A stretch of 64,000 nt of DNA from an uncultured Tenacibaculum sp. (GCA_947496185.1 CANMCD010000007.1:124001-188000), one strand, 5' to 3'. Counted from the first letter of the stretch, positions 35,537 through 45,437 are shown. Program-made: numbers and translations. The notes: generated by a model from the letters alone, not told the origin.

Positions 35537-36073
35537 TTGCAAAATTTGAACACTGATCAACTAATTGAATATTGCAAGCGAAACAATAAGAACGCGCAAG
35601 TTCAATTATATAAAAACTATTACAAAGCCATGTATAATTGTGCTTATCGTATTCTTAATGATCGATTTGAGGCAGAGGACATTATGCAAGAAGCTTTTTT
35701 AACGGCATTCTCAAAATTGAATACTTTTAAAGGAGAAGTTACTTTTGGTGCCTGGCTAAAAAAAATAGTAATCAATAAAAGTTTGACACAATTGAAAAAA
35801 AATAAAAGATATGAAGATGTTAAAGTAATTGTAGGTACTGAAAAAAATCATAACGAAGAATATACAGATACTTATGAGCACATACCTGTTAAAACAGTAT
35901 TAGACACTATACAAAAGCTAAAAGATAATTATAGGTTACTATTAACATTAAATTTAATTGAAGGATATGATTATGAAGAAATAACTGAAATAACGAATTA
36001 TAGTAATGAAAATGTGAGAACAATAATATCGAGAGCAAAAAGAAAATTAAAACAAATGTTATTAGCCGTTTAA
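35537..36073 (+). CDS. ECF-type RNA polymerase sigma factor
   Basis: The protein has 178 residues. Region 2 (LYKNYYKAMYNCAYRIL, then EAEDIMQEAFLTAF) and region 4 (LTLNLIEGYDYEEITEITNY followed by VRTIISRAKRKLK) are clear. No ATG is available: an in-frame stop lies at 35519-35521, so translation must start at the TTG at 35537 or another rare codon. The anti-sigma-like gene follows 11 bases later, then two envelope-type proteins, the usual Flavobacteriaceae layout. Confidence 0.93.
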   Translation: MQNLNTDQLIEYCKRNNKNAQVQLYKNYYKAMYNCAYRILNDRFEAEDIMQEAFLTAFSKLNTFKGEVTFGAWLKKIVINKSLTQLKKNKRYEDVKVIVGTEKNHNEEYTDTYEHIPVKTVLDTIQKLKDNYRLLLTLNLIEGYDYEEITEITNYSNENVRTIISRAKRKLKQMLLAV

Positions 36074-36084
36074 ATACATTAAAA

Positions 36085-36618
36085 ATGGAAGATCAGTTCG
36101 AAGATTTTTTTAAAGATCAAAAATTTGATATAGAAGAGCCTCCCAAAGGACACCTTATGAGGTTTGAGTCTAAATTATACCAACAACAAAAAACAACACC
36201 TTTTTTTAAAATGTGGATGGGAATTGCTGCTTCCGTTATTTTATGTATAGGGTTTTATTTAGGAAGCTTATATCCAGATAACAAGCCTTATTCGCTTAGT
36301 AATGTTTCGGATAAAATGGCCGAAGTGGAAACTTTTTTTACAACATCAATAAAGTATGAACTAAAAGAAGTAGAAAAACATAGAAGTATCTATAATGAAA
36401 GACTTATTGAAGATGCTCTTGATCAAATAGAAGAGTTAGAAGACGATTTTAAATCATTTACCAAAGAGCTAACGGAAAACAACCACAAAAAAGAGGTTAT
36501 CCATTCTATGATTACGAATTATCAAAAACGTTTACAAATTTTAAAAGATCTTCTAAAAAAGATAGAAATACAAGAAAACAAACCTACTAAATTTAACCAT
36601 CATGATGCGCTTATATAA
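36085..36618 (+). CDS. Anti-sigma-factor-like membrane protein
   Basis: The protein has 177 residues with one membrane helix (about 47-65, MWMGIAASVILCIGFYLGSL). A cytoplasmic N-terminal part of about 45 residues starts EDQFEDFFKDQKF, and the C-terminal domain is helical, charged and predicted to be periplasmic. Position right after an ECF sigma gene, and size, suggest it holds the sigma factor at the membrane. It lacks the zinc-binding HxxxCxxC motif of ZAS-type anti-sigmas. Its end overlaps the next gene by 17 bases. Confidence 0.75.
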   Translation: MEDQFEDFFKDQKFDIEEPPKGHLMRFESKLYQQQKTTPFFKMWMGIAASVILCIGFYLGSLYPDNKPYSLSNVSDKMAEVETFFTTSIKYELKEVEKHRSIYNERLIEDALDQIEELEDDFKSFTKELTENNHKKEVIHSMITNYQKRLQILKDLLKKIEIQENKPTKFNHHDALI

Positions 36619-37687
36619 AATATTTATTATCCTATTTAGTTTATTTCCTGCGGTTTTATTGGCCAATATTGAAAAAAAACACGAGAAACAAAAAGTTATT
36701 AAAAGACAATTTGATGTAGTTAAAGATGCTACTGTCTATATCAAAAATAAATATGGAAATATTAACGTAAGTACTTGGGATAAAAATCTTGTTGAAATAA
36801 CCGTTAAAATTGAAGTTAAGGGAGATAACTTAGACAATATAACTAAGAAATTAAACACCATAGATGTTACGTTTAAAGCAACAAAAAGCCTAGTTGAAGC
36901 CATTACAACATTCGAAACCACTCGTTCTAAATGGTCTTGGTGGGGAAATGATCAAATGGATTATAAAATAAACTATATTGTTAAATTACCCATAAGTAAT
37001 CAAGTTAATTTAAATAATAAATATGGGGATATTGAGCTGTTAAACGAGCTTAAAGGAAGGGCAATTATAGATTGTAGCTATGGAGCAATCAATTTAGAAA
37101 AGCTAAGTAATGATCATAACTCTATTGAATTAAAGTATTCAAATGATTCTGAAATTAACTATGTGAAATCAGCAAATATATCTGGAGATTACTCTAGTTT
37201 TGAAATAAACCGTGCAAAAAAACTAAAGTTAAACACAGATTATACACACGTAAAAATAGGAGAAATTGATCAAATTAATTTTAGTGACGATTATGGAAGT
37301 TTAGCTATAGAAAAGGTTTCTAGTATCGAGGGAAGTTCTGATTATGGAAGGGTTAAAATAGGAACACTAACCAAAAGTCTAAAAATAGATGCTGATTTTG
37401 GTGGTGTATATGTTAAAAATATTGAAAAGGGTTTTGAAAGTATATTAATAGATGCTAGCTATACTGGAGTTAAATTAAGAACAAACATTGACAACAATTT
37501 CACTTTCAAAGTAGCGATGAAGTACAGTAGCTTTAATTATCCTAGAAATGATAGAATAGATCTTCTAAAAAGTATTGATAAAAACACTAAAAAATATTAT
37601 GAAGGTGTTTATGGAAGCTCAAAAACAAGTTCCAATATAAACATTACCGCTAGTTATGGGAATGTGTCTCTAAAGACGAACAATTAA
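36602..37687 (+). CDS. DUF4097-like beta-repeat exported protein
   Basis: The protein has 361 residues; the start may be 36602 or the adjacent ATG at 36605. After the signal peptide (to about 22, LLANIEKK) come repeated short beta-strand units of a right-handed parallel beta-fold type with recurring Tyr-Gly or Tyr-Ser: NKYGNINVSTW, KYGDIELL, SYGAINLEKL, DYSSFEINRA, DYGSLAIEKV, DYGRVKIGTL, SYGNVSLKTN. Such DUF4097/adhesin-like proteins accompany ECF sigma and anti-sigma genes in Bacteroidota. It probably acts in the periplasm or outer envelope; the precise role is unknown. Confidence 0.8.
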   Translation: MMRLYKIFIILFSLFPAVLLANIEKKHEKQKVIKRQFDVVKDATVYIKNKYGNINVSTWDKNLVEITVKIEVKGDNLDNITKKLNTIDVTFKATKSLVEAITTFETTRSKWSWWGNDQMDYKINYIVKLPISNQVNLNNKYGDIELLNELKGRAIIDCSYGAINLEKLSNDHNSIELKYSNDSEINYVKSANISGDYSSFEINRAKKLKLNTDYTHVKIGEIDQINFSDDYGSLAIEKVSSIEGSSDYGRVKIGTLTKSLKIDADFGGVYVKNIEKGFESILIDASYTGVKLRTNIDNNFTFKVAMKYSSFNYPRNDRIDLLKSIDKNTKKYYEGVYGSSKTSSNINITASYGNVSLKTNN

Positions 37688-37732
37688 CAACTCCTTTACG
37701 TAAAAAATAATAACAAATAAAAAACAATAACC

Positions 37733-38464
37733 ATGAAAAAAACAACTACGGTAATACTTTTAATTATAATGTTTACTTTTAATGTACAAGCTCAAAATTG
37801 GTGGAGTTCGAATAAGGTTAAAGGTAATGGTAAATTAGTTACCAAAAACAGGCAAGTAGAACATTTCGAAAAAGTAAGCGTTAGTGGCTTTTTTGACGTT
37901 ATTTTAAAAGAAGGTAAAGAAGGAAAGATAGTTGTTGAAGCAGAAGAAAATATTGTTCCTTATATTATCACCGAAGTAAGAGGTGGAAAATTAAAAATTA
38001 AGACAAAAGATAGAGTCAATATTTCTACTAGAAAAAAAATACTAGTGACTGTATGCTTTGATAATATTAGAAGCTTATCATTAGGAGGGTCTGGTAGTGT
38101 TCTTGTTAAGAAAAAAATACAAGATGAAGAAGTTAGTTTCAGCCTTGGTGGCTCAGGAAATATAAAAGCTTTGGTAGAAGCGGAGGAAGTTGCTGCTAGT
38201 ATTGGTGGATCAGGTACTATAGAATTAAGTGGGACTACTGGGAAATTAAAATCGTCTATCGGAGGCTCTGGCGGTGTTGAAGCTTATGAGTTAAAAGCAA
38301 ATACTGTAAAAGTTAGTATCGCTGGTTCTGGAAATGTTGAATGTTATGCCAAAAATAAGGTTAAAGCTAATATTGTTGGTTCAGGAGATGTGTATTATAA
38401 AGGAAACCCTAAATATGTAGACGAAAAATCATTAGGTTCTGGTAGTCTCATCAAGAAAGACTAA
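37733..38464 (+). CDS. Head-GIN (DUF2807) domain exported protein
   Basis: The protein has 243 residues. A signal peptide ends near VQAQN (about 21), followed by the head-GIN fold: VEHFEKVSVSGFFDVILKEG, then a run of strands each carrying S-[LIV]-[GA]-GSG (LSLGGSGSV, FSLGGSGNI, ASIGGSGTI, SSIGGSGGV, VSIAGSGNV, ANIVGSGDV) about every 20 residues. Such proteins are predicted to be anchored at the periplasmic face or outer membrane. It is the fourth gene of the ECF sigma operon, 45 bases after the previous gene. Confidence 0.9.
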   Translation: MKKTTTVILLIIMFTFNVQAQNWWSSNKVKGNGKLVTKNRQVEHFEKVSVSGFFDVILKEGKEGKIVVEAEENIVPYIITEVRGGKLKIKTKDRVNISTRKKILVTVCFDNIRSLSLGGSGSVLVKKKIQDEEVSFSLGGSGNIKALVEAEEVAASIGGSGTIELSGTTGKLKSSIGGSGGVEAYELKANTVKVSIAGSGNVECYAKNKVKANIVGSGDVYYKGNPKYVDEKSLGSGSLIKKD

Positions 38465-38652
38465 TAAATAGAACGGTTAAGATTCAAATAATAAATGATA
38501 AAAATATTCGTTTGTTGTTTATTATTTGAACCTTTCTAGTTATCAACATCCTTACTTCATTTTTTAGTTTGTAAATTCTGTCTAGTGCTTTTGCTATTAA
38601 AAAGTGAGAAAACTACCTACAGAATTCTTAGTTTTATACTTATTTTCGCACT

Positions 38653-39447
38653 ATGCAAAAAAAAATTTTAATATTAGTTTTATTAGTACTACCAATGGTA
38701 GTTTTTTCTCAAACTACCAAGACTCCTAAACTTAAAGGGATTATTATTGATAGTAAATCTAGAAAACCATTAAGTGCTGCTCATGTATTAAACCTCAATA
38801 CTGTAGTAGGTACCATAACCAATGAAAAAGGAAGATTCGGACTTACTACGCAGCCCAATGATACTATATTGGTTTCTTTTCTGGGGTACTCTTCTATCAA
38901 ATTAAGAGTAACTAACGATTTACTAAAAGGTAATGACGTTGAGATATCACTTGCTGAAAAGCCTGAAGAAGTAAAAGAAGTCGTTATAAAATCTACAAAA
39001 CTTATTGGGGTACTTGAAGTAGATGTTAAACAGGTTCCTAAAGATAAATTTACGCGGATTCATATCAATGGACTGCCACAAACGTATGAGGTAGGTCGCC
39101 CTGTGAAGGTAAACCCTACCCTATCCAAAATACTTAACCCTGTTGATTTAGTTTATAATTTATTTGGGAAAAAACCTAAGCAATTACGAAAACTTAAAAA
39201 ACTTAAAAAAGAAGACAATCTAAGAAAAATGTTGGCGGGTAAATTTGATCGAGAAGTGATGATGGAATACTTAGAAATGGATAGTGGAGAACTACAAAAA
39301 CTCTTATCTGATTGTGATTATTCAGAGTACTTTATAAAAAAAGCTAGTGATTTACAATTAATAGAGGCTGTATTGAATTGTTATGAAAATTATAAAGCCT
39401 TAAAGAAAGGAGAAATCAATCGAAACAGGATTAATATCGAAGAATAA
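38653..39447 (+). CDS. CarboxypepD_reg-like domain secreted protein
   Basis: The protein has 264 residues. A signal peptide (1-20, ending VVFSQ) is followed by a CarboxypepD_reg-like beta domain (LKGIIIDSKSRKPLSAAHV to FLGYSSIKLRV, about 28-95), the module often found at the start of TonB-dependent receptors and in stand-alone Bacteroidota proteins. The rest is Lys/Leu-rich and helical with no named domain. It is a single gene upstream of the S41 protease; the role is unknown. Confidence 0.8.
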   Translation: MQKKILILVLLVLPMVVFSQTTKTPKLKGIIIDSKSRKPLSAAHVLNLNTVVGTITNEKGRFGLTTQPNDTILVSFLGYSSIKLRVTNDLLKGNDVEISLAEKPEEVKEVVIKSTKLIGVLEVDVKQVPKDKFTRIHINGLPQTYEVGRPVKVNPTLSKILNPVDLVYNLFGKKPKQLRKLKKLKKEDNLRKMLAGKFDREVMMEYLEMDSGELQKLLSDCDYSEYFIKKASDLQLIEAVLNCYENYKALKKGEINRNRINIEE

Positions 39448-39523
39448 TATAATTATTTTAAAAATATTATATTTGCTTTAAATCACACTCCTTCAGCTTA
39501 TTAACGATTAAAAAAACGTAAAG

Positions 39524-41026
39524 ATGAGATTTAAAGTAACTGTGTACTTAATGTACCTTGTGGGTGTATTTATGGTATTAGGATGTGGAAGTGATGATGT
39601 TGTAGAAACAACACCCACAAATAATACTGGAGTTACACTAAATGAGCCTGTAAATGATTTTGTATGGAAAGCAATGAATTCTTGGTATAACTGGCAAGAA
39701 GGAGTTTCTTACCTTGATGATACTAAGGATGATAACCTTGATAATTATTATCAATTTTTGAACAAATTTGCTACTCCAGATAAATTATTTGATGCTTTGC
39801 TGTTTCAAAAAGACCAAATAGATAGATTCTCTTGGTTTATTGAAGATTATGTTGAACAAGAACAACAGTTTCAAGGTATTAGTACTTCTTTTGGACTTGG
39901 GCTTCGTGCTTTAGCCATCAATGATAAAAATGTTATTCTGTTAGTTAGGCATGTTTCAAAAGAGTCACCTGCTGCGGATCAAGGAATAGAAAGAGGTGAT
40001 ATTATAATAGGATTAAACGGAGTAAAGTTAACCAGAGAGAACTATAGCACAACGATCAAAACTTATTATGAGGATACTGTAGAGTTTATTATAGGAGAAA
40101 ATGATGGAATTACAGAAAATCATCGCGTTTCTTTAAGCAGAAGAGTCGTTCAAGACAATCCTGTGGATTTAATTAAAGTTTTTGATGACATTAATGGGAA
40201 AAAAGTAGGGTATTTGGTTTACAATGGTTTCCGTTCTTCATATAATGAAGTATTAAACAATGCTTTTGCCCAATTAAAATCGGAAGGAATTCAAGAACTA
40301 ATTTTAGATTTTAGGTATAACGTTGGAGGATCATTACTAAGTTGTGCTTATTTAGCTAGTATGATCTATGGGCAAGGAACCACTAGTGATCTTTTTGCTA
40401 AAATTGAATACAATCATAAACATCCAAACTATAACGACAATATTCCTTTTTTAGAAGGTATATTTCAATATGATCCTGAAGGAAATTATCTTCCTGGACA
40501 AGATATTCCTTTAAATAGATTAACTAATATTTCGAAAGTTTATATTATAACAACTTCAGGAACAGCATCTGCTAGTGAAATGATTATAAATGGGTTAAGA
40601 CCCTATATGGAAGTGGAAACTATAGGAGAGACTACTTACGGTAAAAATGTTGGCTCGATTACATTATACGATTCTCCTTCGTCTGATTATATTGATAGAA
40701 ACACTGTAAATCCTGCACATAAAATGGCAATGCAACCCATTACATTTCAGATATACAATTCTTTAAATCAGAGTGATTATACACATGGTTTTACGCCAAG
40801 TGTTGAAGTTGATGAGAATAATAGTTGGAATAACCTCCTAGAGTTAGGTAATGAAAATGAAGTTATGTTAAAAGTTGTGCTTGATAAAATCAGAGGAGTA
40901 ATTCCAAAAGGTAATGATTCAAAAAAATATAAAGAAAAAATCAACGGTATTGAAAATATGACCAAGTTTGATAATGAAATGTATATTGAGAGTAATTATA
41001 TAAAAAATATTCCTAGAATTCATTAA
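39524..41026 (+). CDS. S41-family serine protease lipoprotein with PDZ domain
   Basis: The protein has 500 residues. The lipoprotein signal ends VLGC (Cys21), followed by GSDD, an acidic pair like the surface-export signal of Bacteroidota lipoproteins. A PDZ domain (about 125-190, with GDIIIGLNGVKL) precedes the S41 core: VGYLVYNGF, ILDFRYNVGGSL, TTSGTASASEMIINGL with the nucleophile Ser, and ETTYGKNVGS with the general-base Lys. It should act on proteins or peptides outside the inner membrane. A strong terminator follows the stop. Confidence 0.92.
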   Translation: MRFKVTVYLMYLVGVFMVLGCGSDDVVETTPTNNTGVTLNEPVNDFVWKAMNSWYNWQEGVSYLDDTKDDNLDNYYQFLNKFATPDKLFDALLFQKDQIDRFSWFIEDYVEQEQQFQGISTSFGLGLRALAINDKNVILLVRHVSKESPAADQGIERGDIIIGLNGVKLTRENYSTTIKTYYEDTVEFIIGENDGITENHRVSLSRRVVQDNPVDLIKVFDDINGKKVGYLVYNGFRSSYNEVLNNAFAQLKSEGIQELILDFRYNVGGSLLSCAYLASMIYGQGTTSDLFAKIEYNHKHPNYNDNIPFLEGIFQYDPEGNYLPGQDIPLNRLTNISKVYIITTSGTASASEMIINGLRPYMEVETIGETTYGKNVGSITLYDSPSSDYIDRNTVNPAHKMAMQPITFQIYNSLNQSDYTHGFTPSVEVDENNSWNNLLELGNENEVMLKVVLDKIRGVIPKGNDSKKYKEKINGIENMTKFDNEMYIESNYIKNIPRIH

Positions 41027-41043
41027 AAAAACAAATTATAAAA

Positions 41044-41086
41044 GGAGCAGCACCTAATGAATTTTCATTAGGTGGCTGCTCCTTTT
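41044..41086 (+). terminator. Strong terminator after the S41 protease gene
   Basis: A 17-base arm (41044-41060, starting GGAGCAGCACC) pairs with 41065-41082 across a 4-base loop with one bulge, followed by TTTT. It isolates the protease gene from purL. Confidence 0.9.
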
Positions 41087-41210
41087 GTTGAATGTAAAGG
41101 TATAATTCTCTTTTTTTATAAATTACAACAAACATTAAAGAAACTGTTGTTTTCTAAACTAAAATACTATAAATTTACGCCCTTAAATTTATTACAAACA
41201 CAACTAGATA

Positions 41211-44200
41211 ATGATTCATTTCTTTGGAAACGCAAACAGCAAGGTTTTTGCTGTTCAAACAACAGAAGAATTAAGTAATGAAACGATTTCGAAGCTTACT
41301 TGGTTATTTGGAAACCAATCAATAATAAACGCGGCGTCTCTCGACGCCTTTTTTGTTGGCCCACGAGCAGCAATGATTACTCCATGGAGTACCAATGCAG
41401 TCGAAATCACACAAAACATGGGGATATCTGGAATCATCCGAATCGAGGAATTTAAGCAGGTAGCTGAAGATTATACCGATTATGATGCGATGATTTTTCA
41501 AAAGTTTACGGAACTTAATCAAGAGACATTCACCATCAATATTCAACCAGAACCTATTATTGAAATTGACAACATAGCCGAATACAATGAAAAAGAAGGT
41601 TTGGCTTTAAGTGAGGAGGAAGTTAATTACTTAGAAGAAGTCTCAAACAAGATAGGAAGAAAGTTAACCGATTCAGAAGTATTTGGTTTTTCTCAGATTA
41701 ACTCTGAACATTGCCGTCATAAAATATTTAACGGTACGTTTGTAATAGATGGAGTTGAACAACCTACCTCATTGTTTAAATTAATAAAAGAAACATCCAA
41801 ACAGCACCCTAATGATATTGTTTCTGCATATAAAGATAATGTTGCTTTTATAAAAGGGCCAGTAGTAGAACAATTTGCTCCTAAAAACAATTATAAGCCT
41901 GATTATTATGAGGTTAAAGATTTTGAATCTGTTATTTCTTTAAAAGCAGAAACACATAATTTCCCAACCACTGTAGAACCTTTTAATGGAGCTGCAACTG
42001 GATCTGGAGGGGAAATTCGAGACCGTTTAGCTGGAGGTAAAGGATCTATTCCATTAGCTGGTACAGCAGTTTATATGACATCTTATTCTCGACTGGAAGA
42101 AAATAGACCGTGGGAACAAGCAATGGATGAAAGAGCATGGCTATATCAAACACCTCTTGATATTTTAATAAAAGCATCCAATGGAGCGTCTGACTTCGGA
42201 AATAAGTTTGGACAGCCTCTTATTTGTGGTTCTGTATTGACATTTGAACACGAAGAGGATGCTAGAAAGCTTGGGTTTGATAAAGTAATTATGCAAGCTG
42301 GTGGAATTGGTTATGGAAAAAAAAGCCAAGCAATCAAAGACGCGCCAAAAGAAGGCGATCAAATCGTTATCTTAGGAGGAGATAACTATAGAATTGGTAT
42401 GGGAGGAGCAGCTGTTTCTTCTGCTGATACAGGGGAATTTTCATCGGGCATTGAATTAAACGCAATTCAACGTTCAAATCCTGAAATGCAAAAAAGAGCA
42501 GCAAATACAGTACGTGCTATGGTTGAAAGTGATGAGAATACTATTGTTTCTATTCACGATCATGGAGCTGGAGGTCATTTAAACTGTCTTTCCGAATTAG
42601 TTGAAGACATTGGAGGTGATATTGATTTGGACCAACTTCCCGTTGGAGACCCTACCCTATCAGATAAAGAAATCATAGGGAATGAGTCTCAAGAACGTAT
42701 GGGGTTAGTCATTGCTGAAAATCATATCAATAAACTTACTAAAATAGCAGAGCGTGAACGTTCGCCAATATATACGGTAGGAAAAGTTACAGGTGATCAT
42801 AGATTTACTTTTGAATCTAAGTCTAAAGGAAACAAACCTATGGATTTAGCTTTGGAGGATATGTTTGGAAGCTCTCCTAAAACTACTATGGTTGATAAGA
42901 CCTTAGAAAGAAGTTACAACGAATTAGATTATTCCAAAGAAAACTTTGTCGAATATCTAAAGCAAGTTTTACAATTAGAGGCTGTTGCTTGTAAAGACTG
43001 GTTAACCAATAAGGTTGATCGTTGTGTCGGAGGAAAAGTAGCGAAACAACAATGTGTAGGAGCGTTACAAATTCCTTTAAATAATGTAGGTGTTATGGCA
43101 CTTGATTATAAAGGAAAAGAAGGTATTGCCACTACTATCGGTCACTCCCCTATTTCTGGATTAATAGATCCGATAGCTGGAAGTAAAAATTCTATTGCTG
43201 AAGCGTTAACTAACATTGTTTGGGCTCCGTTAAAAGACGGGCTTCAGTCAGTTTCATTATCAGCAAATTGGATGTGGCCTTGTAAAAATGAAGGAGAAGA
43301 TGCACGTTTGTATGAAGCTGTAAAAGCAGTTTCAGAATTTGCTATTGATCTTGGAGTCAATGTTCCTACGGGAAAAGACTCCTTATCAATGAAACAAAAA
43401 TATCCGAAGGATGAAGTGATCGCTCCTGGAACAGTAATCATTTCTGCAGCAGGAAATTGTAATGATATTTCAAAAGTTGTTGAACCAGTATTTCAATTAG
43501 ATAAAGGAAATATTTATTATATAAATTTATCTCAAGATAAATTTAAATTAGGCGGTAGTTCGTTTGCTCAAGTACAAAATAAAATTGGAAATGAAGCTCC
43601 AACTATTCAAAATGCCGAACAGTTTAAGAACACCTTTAATAGTATTCAAGAGTTAATAAGGGAAGGTAAAATTGTTGCAGGACATGATGTCTCATCAGGT
43701 GGATTAATCACTACCCTATTAGAATTATGTTTTGCAGATGTAAATATAGGTGCCAACCTTGATCTAACAGGTCTAAATGAAACGGATACAATAAAGTTAC
43801 TATTTGCAGAAAATTCAGGTATTATTTTTCAAACAACGGATGAAACGATCGAAACAATTTTATCTGCACAAAATATAGCGTTTTTTAATATTGGTAGCGT
43901 TGTTGAATCTGATAGACTAAATATCAAAAATGATGCTGATAACTTTGCTTTATCTATCTCTGAGATGAGAGACGTATGGTACAAAACATCTTACTTGTTA
44001 GATAATAAACAAACAGCTAAAGGTTTAGCAAAAGATCGTTTTGATAATTATAAAAATCAGCCTTTAAAGTTTAACTTCCCTACTCATTTTAATGGGAAAA
44101 TAGCAGATACTGTAGGTACAGTTACTCAAAGACCTAAAGCAGCGATAATAAGAGAGAAAGGCTCGAATTCTGAACGTGAAATGGCCAACGCAATGTATTT

Positions 44201-44879
44201 AGCTGGTTTTGATGTAAAGGACGTTCACATGACTGACTTAATTTCAGGACGTGAAACCTTAGAAGATATCCAATTTATTGGAGCCGTAGGAGGATTCTCT
44301 AATTCAGATGTTTTAGGTTCAGCCAAAGGATGGGCTGGTGCATTCTTATATAATGAGAAAGCCAACGCAACACTAAAAAAGTTTTTTGCTAGACCTGATA
44401 CATTGTCTGTTGGAATTTGTAATGGTTGTCAATTATGGATGGAATTAGAACTTATTAATCCAGAACATAAAGTACACGGTAAATTGGTACATAATGATTC
44501 GTTAAAACACGAAAGTTCATTTACTTCTGTTAAAATTGGAGAAAATAATTCAATAATGTTATCTTCATTAGCAGGAACTGAGCTTGGAGTTTGGATTTCA
44601 CACGGTGAAGGAAAATTTGATTTACCTGAATCTGAAGAAAATTATAACATTATTGCAAAATACGCTTATGAAGGATATCCAAATAATCCTAATGGATCTG
44701 ATTATAATACAGCCATGATGTGTGATAGTAGTGGAAGACATTTAGTTACAATGCCTCACATTGAGCGTTCTATTTTTCAATGGAATTGGGCAAATTATCC
44801 AAACGATAGAGCCGATGAAGTATCGCCATGGATTGAAGCATTTGTAAATGCAAGAAAATGGATTGAAAACACTATGTAA
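41211..44879 (+). CDS. purL: Phosphoribosylformylglycinamidine synthase (single-chain)
   Basis: The protein has 1222 residues, the long one-chain form. It converts FGAR, glutamine and ATP to FGAM in purine synthesis. Visible marks are the AIRS-like ATP-site halves (GFSQINSEHCRHKIFNG, KAETHNFPTTVEPFNGAATG, IHDHGAGGHLNCLSELVED, GKDSLSMKQKYP) and a C-terminal glutamine amidotransferase domain with PKAAIIREKGSNSEREMA, the nucleophile loop VGICNGCQLWMEL and the His-containing ISHGEGKF. The start MIHFFGNANSKVFAV matches the family. A terminator follows at 44991. Confidence 0.97.
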   Translation: MIHFFGNANSKVFAVQTTEELSNETISKLTWLFGNQSIINAASLDAFFVGPRAAMITPWSTNAVEITQNMGISGIIRIEEFKQVAEDYTDYDAMIFQKFTELNQETFTINIQPEPIIEIDNIAEYNEKEGLALSEEEVNYLEEVSNKIGRKLTDSEVFGFSQINSEHCRHKIFNGTFVIDGVEQPTSLFKLIKETSKQHPNDIVSAYKDNVAFIKGPVVEQFAPKNNYKPDYYEVKDFESVISLKAETHNFPTTVEPFNGAATGSGGEIRDRLAGGKGSIPLAGTAVYMTSYSRLEENRPWEQAMDERAWLYQTPLDILIKASNGASDFGNKFGQPLICGSVLTFEHEEDARKLGFDKVIMQAGGIGYGKKSQAIKDAPKEGDQIVILGGDNYRIGMGGAAVSSADTGEFSSGIELNAIQRSNPEMQKRAANTVRAMVESDENTIVSIHDHGAGGHLNCLSELVEDIGGDIDLDQLPVGDPTLSDKEIIGNESQERMGLVIAENHINKLTKIAERERSPIYTVGKVTGDHRFTFESKSKGNKPMDLALEDMFGSSPKTTMVDKTLERSYNELDYSKENFVEYLKQVLQLEAVACKDWLTNKVDRCVGGKVAKQQCVGALQIPLNNVGVMALDYKGKEGIATTIGHSPISGLIDPIAGSKNSIAEALTNIVWAPLKDGLQSVSLSANWMWPCKNEGEDARLYEAVKAVSEFAIDLGVNVPTGKDSLSMKQKYPKDEVIAPGTVIISAAGNCNDISKVVEPVFQLDKGNIYYINLSQDKFKLGGSSFAQVQNKIGNEAPTIQNAEQFKNTFNSIQELIREGKIVAGHDVSSGGLITTLLELCFADVNIGANLDLTGLNETDTIKLLFAENSGIIFQTTDETIETILSAQNIAFFNIGSVVESDRLNIKNDADNFALSISEMRDVWYKTSYLLDNKQTAKGLAKDRFDNYKNQPLKFNFPTHFNGKIADTVGTVTQRPKAAIIREKGSNSEREMANAMYLAGFDVKDVHMTDLISGRETLEDIQFIGAVGGFSNSDVLGSAKGWAGAFLYNEKANATLKKFFARPDTLSVGICNGCQLWMELELINPEHKVHGKLVHNDSLKHESSFTSVKIGENNSIMLSSLAGTELGVWISHGEGKFDLPESEENYNIIAKYAYEGYPNNPNGSDYNTAMMCDSSGRHLVTMPHIERSIFQWNWANYPNDRADEVSPWIEAFVNARKWIENTM

Positions 44880-44990
44880 CAAATGTTACATTCACTAAAC
44901 GTCATATTGATAAATTTGTGAATAGATATCTAATATTTATTAGTCTTTTAGAAGGGTTAGATTAATAATATTATATATAATTAATAATTA

Positions 44991-45022
44991 AGGGGTGGTC
45001 TATTTAAGACGACCTCTTTTTT
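44991..45022 (+). terminator. Terminator of purL
   Basis: AGGGGTGGTCT pairs with AGACGACCTCT (one mismatch, one G-T pair) across the loop ATTTA, followed by a run of six T. It lies about 110 bases after the purL stop. Confidence 0.75.
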
Positions 45023-45083
45023 ATACTGCTTAATTAAATCAAATACTTCTCTATAAATTATAAAAAATACGATGTTATTTAAT

Positions 45084-45240
45084 TGAACTTATCTTGACTT
45101 TTTCTATTTCCTAAAAAATAGCTGAAGTTCGCCCATATTTTGTTACTTATTTTATTCATAGCGCTACTATGACTTTCAAAAAGTGCCTCATCTGGTCAAA
45201 TTTCATTTTCGGTTAAAAACAAAAAGTCAAGATGAGTTCA
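45084..45240. repeat. 157-bp segment with 20-bp terminal inverted repeats (MITE-like or relic)
   Basis: TGAACTTATCTTGACTTTTT (45084-45103) matches the reverse complement of 45221-45240 at 19 of 20 positions. If the repeat is taken to begin at 45085, both ends are flanked by ATT, a possible 3-bp target duplication. No transposase is encoded. Reading outward, both ends translate as KSQD-x-F in some frame, so it could instead be the relic of a coding sequence. Confidence 0.45.
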
Positions 45241-45387
45241 TTGAAAATGCCCTTAAGAGAAATATTCCATTACCTAAATTTTAAATAGTTGTCTGGGGTT
45301 CTTTTAAAATATCTACAGTTTACTTAAACTAAGTGATTTCGTTATAAATAATACATATATGGTTTAAGTTAGTTGAGTTTTTAAAAT

Positions 45388-45403
45388 ATTTACACATGTA
45401 AAT
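45388..45403. repeat. Palindrome ATTTACACATGTAAAT
   Basis: A 16-bp near-perfect palindrome of the TTTAC-N4-GTAAA class; related copies follow at 45424-45437, 45517-45534, 46026-46039 and 46306-46319. Confidence 0.6.
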
Positions 45404-45423
45404 TACTAAAATAAATAAGTGTG

Positions 45424-45437
45424 TTTACAATTGTAAT
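45424..45437. repeat. Palindrome TTTACAATTGTAAT
   Basis: A 14-bp palindrome of the TTTAC-N4-GTAAA class with one imperfect outer position. Confidence 0.5.

Noticed and set aside
45159-45285. Plus-strand frame without a start codon (ends at a TAA near 45285) and a minus-strand frame across the 157-bp element
   Set aside because: Both read through the same DNA in opposite directions, both are interrupted by a stop and neither has a start; at most a relic. Kept only as a note in the inverted-repeat finding.
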